A DNA stretch of 60,627 nucleotides from Streptomyces sp. ISL-12 (GTDB taxonomy: Bacteria; Actinomycetota; Actinomycetes; Streptomycetales; Streptomycetaceae): NCBI RefSeq assembly GCF_018614415.1, contig NZ_JAGGOO010000008.1:1-60627 (forward strand), written 5' to 3'. The position numbers were made by a program, and so were the translations under genes. Below are positions 42,129 through 50,669 of this stretch, piece after piece. Below the pieces are notes generated by a model that worked only from the letters and a program-made list of their open reading frames with translations, was not told the origin of the DNA and searched no databases. Each line of letters begins with the position of its first letter. The stretch's first letter is position 1.

Positions 42129-42881
42129 ATGACCCCACGCGAAACCACTTCGACCAGCGACCAAGCCCTCGATACCTGCCTGGACTTCCGGGTGGACGAG
42201 CTGACCAGTGACGAGCAGGCCAGGACGGCGTTCCACGACGAGATCGGCGAGAGGGACGACATGCTCGATGCCCTCGCCCAGCACCACAGCGCCGACTACG
42301 CCCGCAGCTTCTACGTTCTGTACGACCGCAGTGCTACCTACGGACACCAGGGTGGGCCGCAGTACATCGCGCTCTACCTGCAACGAGACCACCGCAACCG
42401 GACACTGTCCTTCGAGCATGCGCAGCTGCCGCTGTCCTCCATGGCGCAGTCCTGGCTGATCCACCGGGGCTGCCCGCCCGGGGCCATCGCACTCGACCCC
42501 GACCTCGGCACGACCCCGGCCGACGAGGCGACACATGCCCTGGAACGTCGGCTCATGAACGACGGCGACCACTACGCGCTCGGCTGGTCCTACACCCGTG
42601 ACCTCCCCAGTGACCACGTCACCGTGGCGGTGCTGCGCGCCCTCGACGACGGTGTTCCGTCCCCGTTCCGAGTCCTGGTGGAGGAAGTCGACCTCGACAC
42701 GTGGACGCACACCCTGCGCGAGGGCGGCTTCGACACGGTGAGCGACGCCATGACGTGGTCCCGTGAACGCCTCACCGGCACCGCCGGCCCCCTTCCTCCG
42801 GTACGTCCGAAGGCCGCGTCCGTCCCCCCAGCGTCCGTACCGCAATCGGCCGCGACTCATTTGCCGGGAAGAACCCGCTGA
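42129..42881 (+). CDS. Hypothetical protein
   Basis: The protein has 250 aa. Recognisable segments are TSDEQARTAFHDEIGERDDM, FYVLYDRSATYGHQGGPQYI, and WLIHRGCPPGAIALDPDLG. It is alpha/beta in character and slightly acidic. I do not recognise a family. ATG 42129 follows AAAGG. Element C lies just beyond its stop and would transcribe antisense into its 3' end. Confidence 0.7.
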   Translation: MTPRETTSTSDQALDTCLDFRVDELTSDEQARTAFHDEIGERDDMLDALAQHHSADYARSFYVLYDRSATYGHQGGPQYIALYLQRDHRNRTLSFEHAQLPLSSMAQSWLIHRGCPPGAIALDPDLGTTPADEATHALERRLMNDGDHYALGWSYTRDLPSDHVTVAVLRALDDGVPSPFRVLVEEVDLDTWTHTLREGGFDTVSDAMTWSRERLTGTAGPLPPVRPKAASVPPASVPQSAATHLPGRTR

Positions 42882-42901
42882 GCGGGTATCTGCAGCGGCG
42901 C

Positions 42902-42940
42902 AACATAGCCGATGATTGCCGGTTGGTCAAACCGGCGATT
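42902..42940 (-). promoter_or_regulatory. Promoter-operator element, copy C
   Basis: On the minus strand: -35 TTGACC (42930-42925), 17 bp, -10 TATGTT (42907-42902). The 11-bp arms 42914-42924 and 42930-42940 are inverted with two G:T-type mismatches. Geometry is the same as copies A and B. Minus-strand transcription would enter the gene at 42129 in antisense; on the plus side the element lies about 85 nt upstream of the SH3 gene. Confidence 0.65.
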
Positions 42941-43022
42941 CTCCGGACTCTTATACCGGCCGCAGGAAACACCCGGCCACCTACCTCGTTTTTCTTTCCT
43001 CTTGTTCGGAGGCTATTTCCGT

Positions 43023-43385
43023 ATGCGCTCGAACCGAATCCTGATATCTGCCGCGATGCTGGGAGCAGTGATGCTGCCGGTACTGGCCGTATCCGCTGCC
43101 AATGCCGCACCGGCCACTGCGCCGGTCGCCGCCAAGGCAACGTTCACCAGCAGCAGTTGCCGTAGCCTTCCGCCGCTGCCCTACAGGGTCCACGCGAAGG
43201 CGGTCACCATCCGCTCCAAGCCCACCACGAAGTCCACAGCGGTCGGCATCCTGTACAGGAGCCACAAGTTCACCGTGCACAAGTCGAGCGGCAACTGGCG
43301 CTACATCACCGACCGGACCACCGGTATCAAGGGCTGGGTCTCCGGCACCTATGTCTACCGCGACGTTCGCTTGTGCCTCGACTGA
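43023..43385 (+). CDS. Secreted SH3-domain protein
   Basis: The protein has 120 aa. A signal peptide (ILISAAMLGAVMLPVLAVSA, cut probably after ANA at residue 28) is followed by a bacterial SH3 domain: PLPYRVHAKAVTIRSKPTTK, VGILYRSHKFTVHKSSGNWR, GIKGWVSGTYVYRDVRLC. Two Cys may form a disulfide. Bacterial SH3 domains bind cell-wall peptides. CGGAGG precedes ATG 43023. Element C lies in its upstream region and may control it. Confidence 0.85.
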   Translation: MRSNRILISAAMLGAVMLPVLAVSAANAAPATAPVAAKATFTSSSCRSLPPLPYRVHAKAVTIRSKPTTKSTAVGILYRSHKFTVHKSSGNWRYITDRTTGIKGWVSGTYVYRDVRLCLD

Positions 43386-43477
43386 GCAACCCCATCCCCT
43401 CGGTAGGCATTCGGCCCAGCCGACGACTCCACTCATCTCAAGTACGGCGTCACGACGCTGTGAGGAGGAGGCCCCCG

Positions 43478-43942
43478 TTGCCTGATGACATGTCCGGCGG
43501 TGACGTGGTGGGAACGCTCACCGGCCAGATCGAGGCCAGGTTCGGGATGAGCATGGACCAGTTGCGGACCGCAGTATCCGACGCACCGACCGCCAACCCG
43601 ACCGTCACCGAAGTGGTCAAGTGGCACGTCCTGCTTCTCGCAGCGCAGGCCGCTCTCGACCGTGCCGAGGCCGATCTGCTCATCGTGCTGCAGACCCAGC
43701 ACCCGGACGCCGCCGGCCCTTCGCAGGACCTGGTCAGCCGCGTCGGTGAGGCCCTGACCATACGCGACGGACGGGCCCTGGTCGTCCAGTTGCTGCTGGA
43801 CCCGCTCGCCCTCGGCGAACAGGACATGAGCGCCGAGCGGCTCGCCCCGACCCGCATGGGGCGGCGGGCCGGTCCGGCCGTGCCGGCCACCGCACCACCG
43901 CGGTCCTCATTTGCCCAGCAGTCCGCAAGGAGTGCGCGGTGA
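43478..43942 (+). CDS. Small helical protein (paralogue set)
   Basis: The protein has 154 aa: LTGQIEARFGMSMDQLRTAV, VKWHVLLLAAQAALDRAEAD, LVSRVGEALTIRDGRALVVQ. It has the same plan as the genes at 43939, 44398 and the N-terminal half of 41414: a head, an antiparallel helical pair and a basic disordered tail. GGAGGAGG precedes TTG 43478. It is coupled to the next gene by GTGA. Confidence 0.7.
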   Translation: MPDDMSGGDVVGTLTGQIEARFGMSMDQLRTAVSDAPTANPTVTEVVKWHVLLLAAQAALDRAEADLLIVLQTQHPDAAGPSQDLVSRVGEALTIRDGRALVVQLLLDPLALGEQDMSAERLAPTRMGRRAGPAVPATAPPRSSFAQQSARSAR

Positions 43943-44385
43943 CGAGGTTACGGACCATGCCCAGCTCCATGGACGGTCGTCTCAGCGACGTTTTCGGCGC
44001 TCCGGTCGTCGACCTCTACGTCATGGTTGCCAGCCCTGACACATCCACCGCTCTGATCCGTGCACTGGAGCTGCGTTCTTTCCTCGCACTGGCCGAGGAA
44101 CAGGTCGCCCGAGTCCGCAACGGCGTCCACCGCGCCATGGACCCCCGGCGCGACATGGACGAGCTGTCGGCCAGCGACCTGCATATGGACGCCCAGTGGC
44201 TGGAAGCGGCACTGGAAGCCCGCGACGGCTACCTCACTGCTCTCGACCGTCTGCTGCGGACCATGCCGCCGCCCAGCGAGCGGGCGCGGCCCGTCCGTCT
44301 GGCCCATCCGGCGGTGAGCACCACCTTGCCTCTGGCCGCCCCGGCACCGCAACGTGCCGGGGCGGCCCGGGCCCACCGATCGTGA
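43939..44385 (+). CDS. Small helical protein (paralogue set)
   Basis: The protein has 148 aa: LSDVFGAPVVDLYVMVASPD, LELRSFLALAEEQVARVRNG, MDAQWLEAALEARDGYLTAL. The head 'DVFGAPVVDLY' matches 'DLYGAPLADLA' of the gene at 44398, so these are tandem duplicates. GTG 43939 overlaps the previous stop. Function is unknown. Confidence 0.7.
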   Translation: MTRLRTMPSSMDGRLSDVFGAPVVDLYVMVASPDTSTALIRALELRSFLALAEEQVARVRNGVHRAMDPRRDMDELSASDLHMDAQWLEAALEARDGYLTALDRLLRTMPPPSERARPVRLAHPAVSTTLPLAAPAPQRAGAARAHRS

Positions 44386-44397
44386 AAGACGACCTCA

Positions 44398-44820
44398 TTG
44401 ACCTTCCTGACGTCCACTGAGGCCGCGCGGCAGATAGAGGACCTGTACGGCGCCCCTCTCGCTGACCTGGCAGCCCATGCCCAGGACCAGCCACCCGGGA
44501 TGCTCGCCGCTCTCCTCGCGATGCACCACGACCTCGCCTTCGCTGAGCAGAGCATTACCTTCCACCGCGAACGTCTCACCCAGCTCGTCCACGCCGAGCG
44601 GCAGATCGGCACGCACGAGGTGTCCCACGTCCTGGACTGCGCTCGCCGCCTGACCGAAGCCGTCACCGTCCGAGACATCCAGGCACGGACGGTCCACGCC
44701 GTGCTCCGGAGCCTTGGACGTTCCGCCCCGAGCGAGCCTGCGTCGTCCCCGGTCTCCGTCCTGCCTCCGCCGCTGCCAGTGCCCGCCGGCCAGGCCACGA
44801 GCGCTACTCCAAGCCGCTGA
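44398..44820 (+). CDS. Small helical protein (paralogue set)
   Basis: The protein has 140 aa: AARQIEDLYGAPLADLAAHA, LLAMHHDLAFAEQSITFHRE, VLDCARRLTEAVTVRDIQAR, then a Pro/Ser tail. The 'AEQSITFHRERLTQL' stretch matches 'AERGVTFHRTLLHRL' of the gene at 41414. TTG 44398 is the apparent start, 12 nt after the previous stop. Function is unknown. Confidence 0.7.
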   Translation: MTFLTSTEAARQIEDLYGAPLADLAAHAQDQPPGMLAALLAMHHDLAFAEQSITFHRERLTQLVHAERQIGTHEVSHVLDCARRLTEAVTVRDIQARTVHAVLRSLGRSAPSEPASSPVSVLPPPLPVPAGQATSATPSR

Positions 44821-44846
44821 CCTGCTCCCTCACCCCAGGAGTCCTT

Positions 44847-45689
44847 ATGCTGTCCCTCACCGGCCTTCCTCCCGCCACCGACGCGGATGTCGCCCGGGTC
44901 TCCGAGGCCCTCGCGATGATCACCCCGCGGTGGAACGTACGCATCTTGCTGGCGCTCTCCGGCCCGCCACTGCGCTACAACGAGATCGCGGACAAGCTGC
45001 CCTGGCTGCGCAGCGGCCAGCTCCACCCCAAGCTGCAGTCGCTGTGCGACGCCGGCCTCGTGAGGCGCACCGAGCACGATGCCCGGCATGTCACCTACGG
45101 GCACACCGACCGCGCCACCACCCTGCTGCCGGTACTGCCCCTGGTCGTCACCTGGGCCGAACAGTATCTGGAGCAGCCGGAGGGGCCGCTGCCGCCGATC
45201 GACCAGATCGAGGACAGCCTCACCCTGCTCACGCGCCGACACGTCGCCGCGATCTTGTGGACACTCAAGGCCCGGGGGGAGACGAGCGGCAGAGTCCTGG
45301 CTGAGATAGTCATGCCCGACGCGGGCTGGACCGCTGTCTATCCACCGCTGCGGCAGCTCGTTGCCGACGGACTGGTCAACACCGCCGGTTCCGGACACCC
45401 CTACAGCCTGTCCACGGCCGGCGAGGGCCTTGGCCCCGTCTTCGGCGCGCTGTCCGCATGGTCGGCCGGACAACCGCTCGCCCAGGCGGCCCGGCACCCC
45501 GTGTGGGGCCAGAACAACCAGGCTGGGCAGCCCTCACGTGCCTGGGTCAGCCATCCGGCCCCAACCCCGGCTCCGGCGGCGCAGACCCAGTCCGCGCAAC
45601 GGCCGACCTGGCGGCGCACCGACCTGTTCTCCCACGCTCTTCCGCCCCGGACGACGCCCGCCCTGCCGACTGGAGGAATTCGCCGATGA
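44847..45689 (+). CDS. Tandem HxlR-type winged-helix regulator
   Basis: The protein has 280 aa. Two HxlR-like domains follow each other: the first ITPRWNVRILLALSGPPLRY, LPWLRSGQLHPKLQSLCDAG, LVRRTEHDARHVTYGHTDR; the second LLTRRHVAAILWTLKARGET, YPPLRQLVADGLVNTAGSG, PYSLSTAGEGL. The usual cysteine sensor of HxlR is not seen. The tail is Pro/Ala-rich. AGGAG precedes ATG 44847. It begins the coupled set 44847-45686-46165 and probably controls the exporter. Confidence 0.8.
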   Translation: MLSLTGLPPATDADVARVSEALAMITPRWNVRILLALSGPPLRYNEIADKLPWLRSGQLHPKLQSLCDAGLVRRTEHDARHVTYGHTDRATTLLPVLPLVVTWAEQYLEQPEGPLPPIDQIEDSLTLLTRRHVAAILWTLKARGETSGRVLAEIVMPDAGWTAVYPPLRQLVADGLVNTAGSGHPYSLSTAGEGLGPVFGALSAWSAGQPLAQAARHPVWGQNNQAGQPSRAWVSHPAPTPAPAAQTQSAQRPTWRRTDLFSHALPPRTTPALPTGGIRR

Positions 45690-46168
45690 GCCCCGCCCCT
45701 CACCCTCAGCTCCAGCGCATACGCCGGACTCTGTCGTCCACCGGCCTGATCCGCTTGGTCAGCGAGATCGACGACAACGGAGTCATTCCGTCCCGCGCAC
45801 TGACCCGCACCCTGTCCGACCTGTCCACCACGCAGATCAGGCAAGCCGTCGAACAGGCGGATACCCTCGGCCTCCTCGACCGCTCCAGCACCGACCTCGG
45901 ACTCACCCCGGCAGGCCGCACCCTCGCCGACCTCTACGACGCCACCGCCCGCTGGGCCCGTCAGCACGACCTTCCCGGCCCTGTCAGCACGTTCACCGAA
46001 CGGATCCGCAGCGTCTTCGCACTGCTGGCCGAACCGGGCGAGACGCATCCGCGCCCGCCGAGCAGCGATGCCACCGGAGCGCGTCAGATCGGCCAGCTGC
46101 TCGCCGAATGGGTCGGCACCCACCAGGTGCACGGACTCCACCACCACATGTATGGCGTCGCCGCGTGA
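45686..46168 (+). CDS. Winged-helix regulator-like protein
   Basis: The protein has 160 aa. IPSRALTRTLSDLSTTQIRQ, AVEQADTLGLLDRSSTDLGL, TPAGRTLADLYDATARWARQ form an HxlR/MarR-like winged helix. ATG 45686 overlaps the previous stop (ATGA) and its own stop overlaps the MFS start (GTGA). It is likely a second regulator of the export gene, or a dimer partner of the tandem HxlR protein. Confidence 0.7.
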   Translation: MSPAPHPQLQRIRRTLSSTGLIRLVSEIDDNGVIPSRALTRTLSDLSTTQIRQAVEQADTLGLLDRSSTDLGLTPAGRTLADLYDATARWARQHDLPGPVSTFTERIRSVFALLAEPGETHPRPPSSDATGARQIGQLLAEWVGTHQVHGLHHHMYGVAA

Positions 46169-47382
46169 CGCCACAGACCGTGAGGCGCCCACCTGAGGGT
46201 CTCCTCGGGAAGCTCTATCTTCCCCGTGGGGCGGATGCCGCAGCGTCCGCGATGACTACCTACGGTGTTCCCCTGCTGGTCCTGGCCGCCACCGGATCGG
46301 CGGCCTGGACCGGGCTGGCCTTCGCCCTGCAATGGCTTCCGCGTATTGGGGCGTTCACGGTGGCCGGCACCCTTGTCGACCGTCATGGCACCAGCCGTGT
46401 TTTCCGGGTCGCGTCGCTGGCACGAGCCCTTCTCACCTTGTCCGTAGCTGCTGCCCTCACCCTGGTCGACGTACGGACGACGACGGCAGCGGTCACGGTG
46501 CTGCTGCTCGCGGCAATCATTGGCGTCCTGACCGAGTTCAGCTACGTGGCAGCCGAAACCGCCGGCGGACAAGCCAGCCGCACGGCCAGAGGCGACGCGC
46601 ACCGGGTGCAGTCCGCGCTCATCACCATCGACCAGACCGCCACCCTGGCGGGCCCCGCTGTCGCCGGCCTGCTCATCGAACACGCCGGCCCTGCCGCCAT
46701 GCTCAGCACCCTCGCGGCCTTCTCCCTCCTCGCCGCCGCGTTCGGCCCACGCCACGCCACGGCACCGGACGAGACGGGCTCACCGAAGCGCGGACTCGCC
46801 TCGGGGTGGGCAACGCTGCGCACGCTACCCGCACTGGCCTGGTTGGTGGGCGGTTTGGTCATCTCCAACGGAGCCGTCGCCCTGCTCCAGGCCGCCGTCC
46901 CCGTCATCGTCATCACCGAACTGGACCATTCCAGCGCGGACGCCGGACTCATCTGGTCCGCAGCGGCCGTAACCTCCCTGCTCGCCGTCACGGCGTCCCG
47001 CCGGGCGATCGACCGCTTCGGGCTGTGGCCGGTCGGTGCCGCCGCCGGCACCGCGGTGGCCGGAGCAACCCTTGCCGTCGCCCAAGCCGACACCTACCGC
47101 GGCTATCTCCTGCTGATCGCCGTACTGATGGCCGGTGAGGGCGGCCTCACCGTCGTCCTGCGCACCGTGCGCTCCCACCTGATCCCGGCCGACGCGTTCG
47201 GCAGCACCCTCGCTGTGACCGTCCTGTTGCTCCTGCTGCCCTACCCTGCTGCCGGCCTCCTCGTCGCAGCTCTCCCCGCCGCCCAGCTAGGACACACCGT
47301 CACCGCTGCTGCCCTGCTCCAGGCCGTCGGCCTCGTAGTCGCCTTCGCCCGACTGCGACGCCTGCCCCTGACCCCGGCCTGA
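46165..47382 (+). CDS. MFS transporter, probable drug or metabolite exporter
   Basis: The protein has 405 aa with about 12 membrane segments (PLLVLAATGSAAWTGLAFAL, VTVLLLAAIIGVLTEFSYVA, TVLLLLLPYPAAGLLVAALP). The loop 2-3 motif reads GTLVDRHGTSRVFR, as in DHA-type major facilitator proteins. Its start overlaps the regulator gene. Next to an ATP-grasp ligase it may export that enzyme's product or give self-resistance; this is inference. Confidence 0.88.
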   Translation: MTPQTVRRPPEGLLGKLYLPRGADAAASAMTTYGVPLLVLAATGSAAWTGLAFALQWLPRIGAFTVAGTLVDRHGTSRVFRVASLARALLTLSVAAALTLVDVRTTTAAVTVLLLAAIIGVLTEFSYVAAETAGGQASRTARGDAHRVQSALITIDQTATLAGPAVAGLLIEHAGPAAMLSTLAAFSLLAAAFGPRHATAPDETGSPKRGLASGWATLRTLPALAWLVGGLVISNGAVALLQAAVPVIVITELDHSSADAGLIWSAAAVTSLLAVTASRRAIDRFGLWPVGAAAGTAVAGATLAVAQADTYRGYLLLIAVLMAGEGGLTVVLRTVRSHLIPADAFGSTLAVTVLLLLLPYPAAGLLVAALPAAQLGHTVTAAALLQAVGLVVAFARLRRLPLTPA

Positions 47383-47414
47383 CCGCCCCGGATACGAGAG
47401 GAGCCCTCGACCCC

Positions 47415-47735
47415 ATGCCCACCCCGACCCAGGACGGTCTGCCCGGCCTCGGCCCCCCGTCCCGCGACGGCACCTCGATCGCCGAGCAGTTCGACTCCTT
47501 CGACGCCGGCCACCCCTGGGTGTACCGGGCCCTGGAACAGCTGGTGATCCAGCGCCTGGCCGCGGGCGCCCAACGGGTCGGGATGAAAGCCCTGTTCGAG
47601 GCACTGCGCTGGCGCCACCCTCACGGAGTGAAGGGCCTGAACAACAACTACACCGCCCTGTACGCCCGAAGGCTGCTCGCCGAGCACCCGGAGTGGGCTT
47701 CCGCGATAGAAACCCGCCGCCGGCGCAGTGCCTGA
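47415..47735 (+). CDS. Small phage-like hypothetical protein
   Basis: The protein has 106 aa. Key stretch: FDAGHPWVYRALEQLVIQRL, RVGMKALFEALRWRHPHGV, KGLNNNYTALYARRLLAEHP. The pattern 'F...HP.VY..L..........G...L.E.LRW......NN.Y.ALYAR' is common in phage and plasmid proteins of unknown function, probably DNA-binding. GAGAGGAG precedes ATG 47415. Confidence 0.75.
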   Translation: MPTPTQDGLPGLGPPSRDGTSIAEQFDSFDAGHPWVYRALEQLVIQRLAAGAQRVGMKALFEALRWRHPHGVKGLNNNYTALYARRLLAEHPEWASAIETRRRRSA

Positions 47736-47789
47736 CCGCCGTCGTCGGCCGTCCCTCTTCTGCCACACCCGCCTCCAAGGAGCCCTTTC

Positions 47790-49031
47790 GTGTCCCGTCC
47801 CGTCGTCATGGTTGTCACCGCTCCCGATGAGAGCTACCGCCGTTACTGCCTGGAGTCCGTGGCTTCGGCCTACGACATCGTCCTGATCACCACCGAGGAA
47901 CCCTCCTGGGAGGTGCCATTCATTCAGGACTGCGTGATCGTGCCCGACCCCACCGACCAGACGGCACTGTCCGCCGCCGGCCGCGCACTGGCCGCACGCC
48001 ACGACGTGGCCGGCGTGGTGACCTGGACGGAGTGGTACCTCGTCCCGGTCGCCCGCCTCGCACGCCAGCTCGGCCTGCCTACGGTCGCCCCCGCGGTGAT
48101 GCGGGGCTGCCGCAACAAGGCCGCTGCCCGTGCCCTGTTCGCCCACCACGGCGTTCCCTCGGCCGAATCGGTGAGCGTCCGAACCTGTCAGGAGGCGCAG
48201 GCCGCCGCCGACCGCATCGGGTACCCGGTGGTCCTCAAGCCCGCCTCGCACGCGGGCGCCATCGGAGTGCTCCGCGCCGATAACCGCGACCAGCTCATCG
48301 CCGCGTACCGGGCCGCCGAGCGGACTGCCGGACTGGGCAAGGAGAGCACCAGCGTGTTGGTCGAGGAGTACCTCGACGGCCCGGAAATCTCCGTGGAGTG
48401 CGCCACCTACCGAGGGGCTACCACGGTCATCGCGGTCAACCGCAAGAAGCTGGGCCCGCCGCCGCACTTCGATCAACTCGCCCACAGCGTGGACGCCACC
48501 GACCCCCTGCTCGACATCGTCGCCCCGGCCGCGCGGGCAGCGATCAGCGCCCTCGGAATCACCGACGGCATCAGCCACGTCGAGATGCGCCTCGTCGATG
48601 GCCGCCCCCGCCTCATCGAGGTCAACGCCCGCCTCGCCGGCGACATGATCGGCCACCTCGTCCGTCTCGCCACCGGCATCGACCTGGCCCGCGCCGCCGC
48701 CGACATCGCCTGCGACCGCGCGCCCGACCTCACCCCCACCAAATCCTCCGCCGCCTCGATCCGGCTGCTCTACCCCACCACCTCGGGCACTCTCACCCAC
48801 CTCTCCTACGACGGACCCCGCCCCACCTGGCTGGACCGGCTGCACTTCCAGTGCAGCCCTGGTGACCCGCTCCTCCTCCCCGCCGACGGGGGGAACCTGT
48901 TCACGGCCCGGATCGGCTACGTGATCACCACGGGGCGCACAGGCTGGCAGGCCCGCACGCGTGCGGAACGGGCCGCTCGCGCTGTCACCGCAGTCCTCGA
49001 CCGGGCCTACAGCACCCGCACCGCAGCGTGA
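47790..49031 (+). CDS. ATP-grasp ligase
   Basis: The protein has 413 aa. ATP-grasp features: a Rossmann-like start (VVMVVTAPDESYRRYCLESV), lid region KNKAAAR-like CRNKAAARALFAHHGVPSAE, GYPVVLKPASHAGAIGV, SVLVEEYLDGPEISVECATY, and HVEMRLVDGRPRLIEVNARL with the metal-binding E...N. Such enzymes join an amino or peptide amine to a carboxylate through an acyl-phosphate. AAGGAG precedes GTG 47790. With the MFS gene upstream, the layout recalls dipeptide-antibiotic loci, but the substrate is unknown. Confidence 0.85.
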   Translation: MSRPVVMVVTAPDESYRRYCLESVASAYDIVLITTEEPSWEVPFIQDCVIVPDPTDQTALSAAGRALAARHDVAGVVTWTEWYLVPVARLARQLGLPTVAPAVMRGCRNKAAARALFAHHGVPSAESVSVRTCQEAQAAADRIGYPVVLKPASHAGAIGVLRADNRDQLIAAYRAAERTAGLGKESTSVLVEEYLDGPEISVECATYRGATTVIAVNRKKLGPPPHFDQLAHSVDATDPLLDIVAPAARAAISALGITDGISHVEMRLVDGRPRLIEVNARLAGDMIGHLVRLATGIDLARAAADIACDRAPDLTPTKSSAASIRLLYPTTSGTLTHLSYDGPRPTWLDRLHFQCSPGDPLLLPADGGNLFTARIGYVITTGRTGWQARTRAERAARAVTAVLDRAYSTRTAA

Positions 49032-49261
49032 GCCGCGATCCTGCGGCTGACTGGCGCAGCCGCACGCTCCTGACCGGCAACTTCATCGGTCAAGGGCTGG
49101 CCACGGTGGAGCGGGGCGCACGGATGCCTGCCGCCCAAAGGGCCGCCCACCTCAGCACCGAACTACTGACCCTGGTCCCGGGACCCGCTGCATGCACCAG
49201 CCGATCCACCGACCTGACAGCCGCACTGCGACCCGCCGTCCGACGCATCTCACTTCCTTAG
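49028..49261 (+). CDS. Small hypothetical protein coupled to the ATP-grasp gene
   Basis: The protein has 77 aa: RSRTLLTGNFIGQGLATVER, AAHLSTELLTLVPGPAACTS. GTG 49028 overlaps the ATP-grasp stop (GTGA), which argues for translation. It is too short to classify; it could be a substrate or a helper of the ligase. Confidence 0.5.
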   Translation: MSRDPAADWRSRTLLTGNFIGQGLATVERGARMPAAQRAAHLSTELLTLVPGPAACTSRSTDLTAALRPAVRRISLP

Positions 49262-49267
49262 GATCCC

Positions 49268-50131
49268 GTGCCCCACGAGAACCACGACACCATCGACGGA
49301 GACGTCTACGTCTCCCCGCGCCATCTCGCCGGCACCACCGCAATCGGTGATCCCGGTCTCGACCCCCTCGACAGCCTCGGCTGGAACCTGCACCACGACG
49401 ATCTCGGCAACGCCTACCTCACGGCACCCGATTACAAGGTCCGACTCGGCTACCTTCCCGAAGGGGAAGACGACGGCCTGTGGCGCATCAACGCCTACAA
49501 GGACGCCTTCGGCCCGCCGGCCTGGGGAGTCTGCTTCAACGACAGCACGCCGACGGAGTTCGTCACCGCCTTCACCACCGCCCTTGCCGCGGCATACCAG
49601 CACGGCCCGGACCACTACCTCGCCCGTCCGGTTCCCGGAACCACCGACCGCGACCCGTTCCAGGCCATCAACCCGCTCATCGAACAAGGCTGGCAGCTCG
49701 ACCAGCCCGACTGGGACACCTTCGCCATCAAGTCACCCGACGGGCTCGCGAGACTGGACTACACCACCGGCAACCTCGATCCGGCCTTCGAAGTCGGCTC
49801 CCGCACCGCGCGCTGGCAGCTATGGGCAGGCACCGACATCGACCGGCCCTTCTGGTACGCCACCGCCAGCACCGACACCCCCGTCGCCCTCCTGCGGGCG
49901 GTCACCGAATGCGTGGCCGATCCCGCGCCGTTGCCTCGATGGCGGGACGACACCTTCAGCTATGTCAAGGGCCACGCCCGGCTCACCCCGATCCTCCCGC
50001 CGACCCCGTCGGCTCCCACACCACTCGACATCCAGCGCTCTGCTGCGCGCCGTCCGGCCGCGCTGCCCGCGCCCAGCGTCCCGCGCTGGAGCACCACCAG
50101 CCGACCGGCTCTGCCCGGCCGTCGCCGCTGA
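49268..50131 (+). CDS. DUF317 protein
   Basis: The protein has 287 aa: YVSPRHLAGTTAIGDPGLDP at the N-terminus, then PPAWGVCFNDSTPTEFVTAF, and a second unit RWQLWAGTDIDRPFWYATAS with TPVALLRAVTECVAD. GTG 49268 follows AGGAT. A second DUF317 gene at 50670 is separated by a small protein, repeating the alternation seen at 13.3-17.1 kb on the other strand. Confidence 0.85.
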   Translation: MPHENHDTIDGDVYVSPRHLAGTTAIGDPGLDPLDSLGWNLHHDDLGNAYLTAPDYKVRLGYLPEGEDDGLWRINAYKDAFGPPAWGVCFNDSTPTEFVTAFTTALAAAYQHGPDHYLARPVPGTTDRDPFQAINPLIEQGWQLDQPDWDTFAIKSPDGLARLDYTTGNLDPAFEVGSRTARWQLWAGTDIDRPFWYATASTDTPVALLRAVTECVADPAPLPRWRDDTFSYVKGHARLTPILPPTPSAPTPLDIQRSAARRPAALPAPSVPRWSTTSRPALPGRRR

Positions 50132-50161
50132 TGTCTGCTCGTCCTCGACCGGAGTTCACCC

Positions 50162-50641
50162 TTGTCCCTGCAGGCTCCCGAGTTCTTCGCCGAGTTGTGC
50201 CTCCCCTTCCACGACTACGCCGTGGTGGGCAACACCTACTTCGCTGCCCCCGTCCCGGGTGGCCCGCTGCGGCTGCGGATCGACTTCAGCGCCACCATCT
50301 ATGCCGACACCTACGGCGGGCTGCGGGTGGCGGTCGTTCACCCGGAGCGCGGCGAGATCGACGCGGTGAAGCTCAGTTTCCTGGACCACGGAACGTTCCA
50401 CCGCCGCGACGAAGCCAACAACACTTCCCGGCGCAGCGACAAGTACGCCACCTTCAACAAGCACGGGCAGCCCCCGTGGGAGGGAGCCGTCACCACCGGG
50501 CTGCGCGACGCGATCGAGCAGTACACCGCCGTCTGGTTCCCCGGCACCTGGACAGCACCCTCGCGTGCCCGGGCGGCAGGCCGCACCGCACACAGGACAC
50601 CGACCCCGCCGGACACCCCCGGTATCGGCCGCCGTCGCTGA
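50162..50641 (+). CDS. Hypothetical beta-rich protein between two DUF317 genes
   Basis: The protein has 159 aa: FFAELCLPFHDYAVVGNTYF, LRLRIDFSATIYADTYGGLR, IDAVKLSFLDHGTFHRRDEA, then a basic tail. GGAG is upstream of TTG 50162. I do not recognise a family. Confidence 0.65.
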   Translation: MSLQAPEFFAELCLPFHDYAVVGNTYFAAPVPGGPLRLRIDFSATIYADTYGGLRVAVVHPERGEIDAVKLSFLDHGTFHRRDEANNTSRRSDKYATFNKHGQPPWEGAVTTGLRDAIEQYTAVWFPGTWTAPSRARAAGRTAHRTPTPPDTPGIGRRR

Positions 50642-50669
50642 TCACACCGCCCGCACGACAAGGAGTCCC

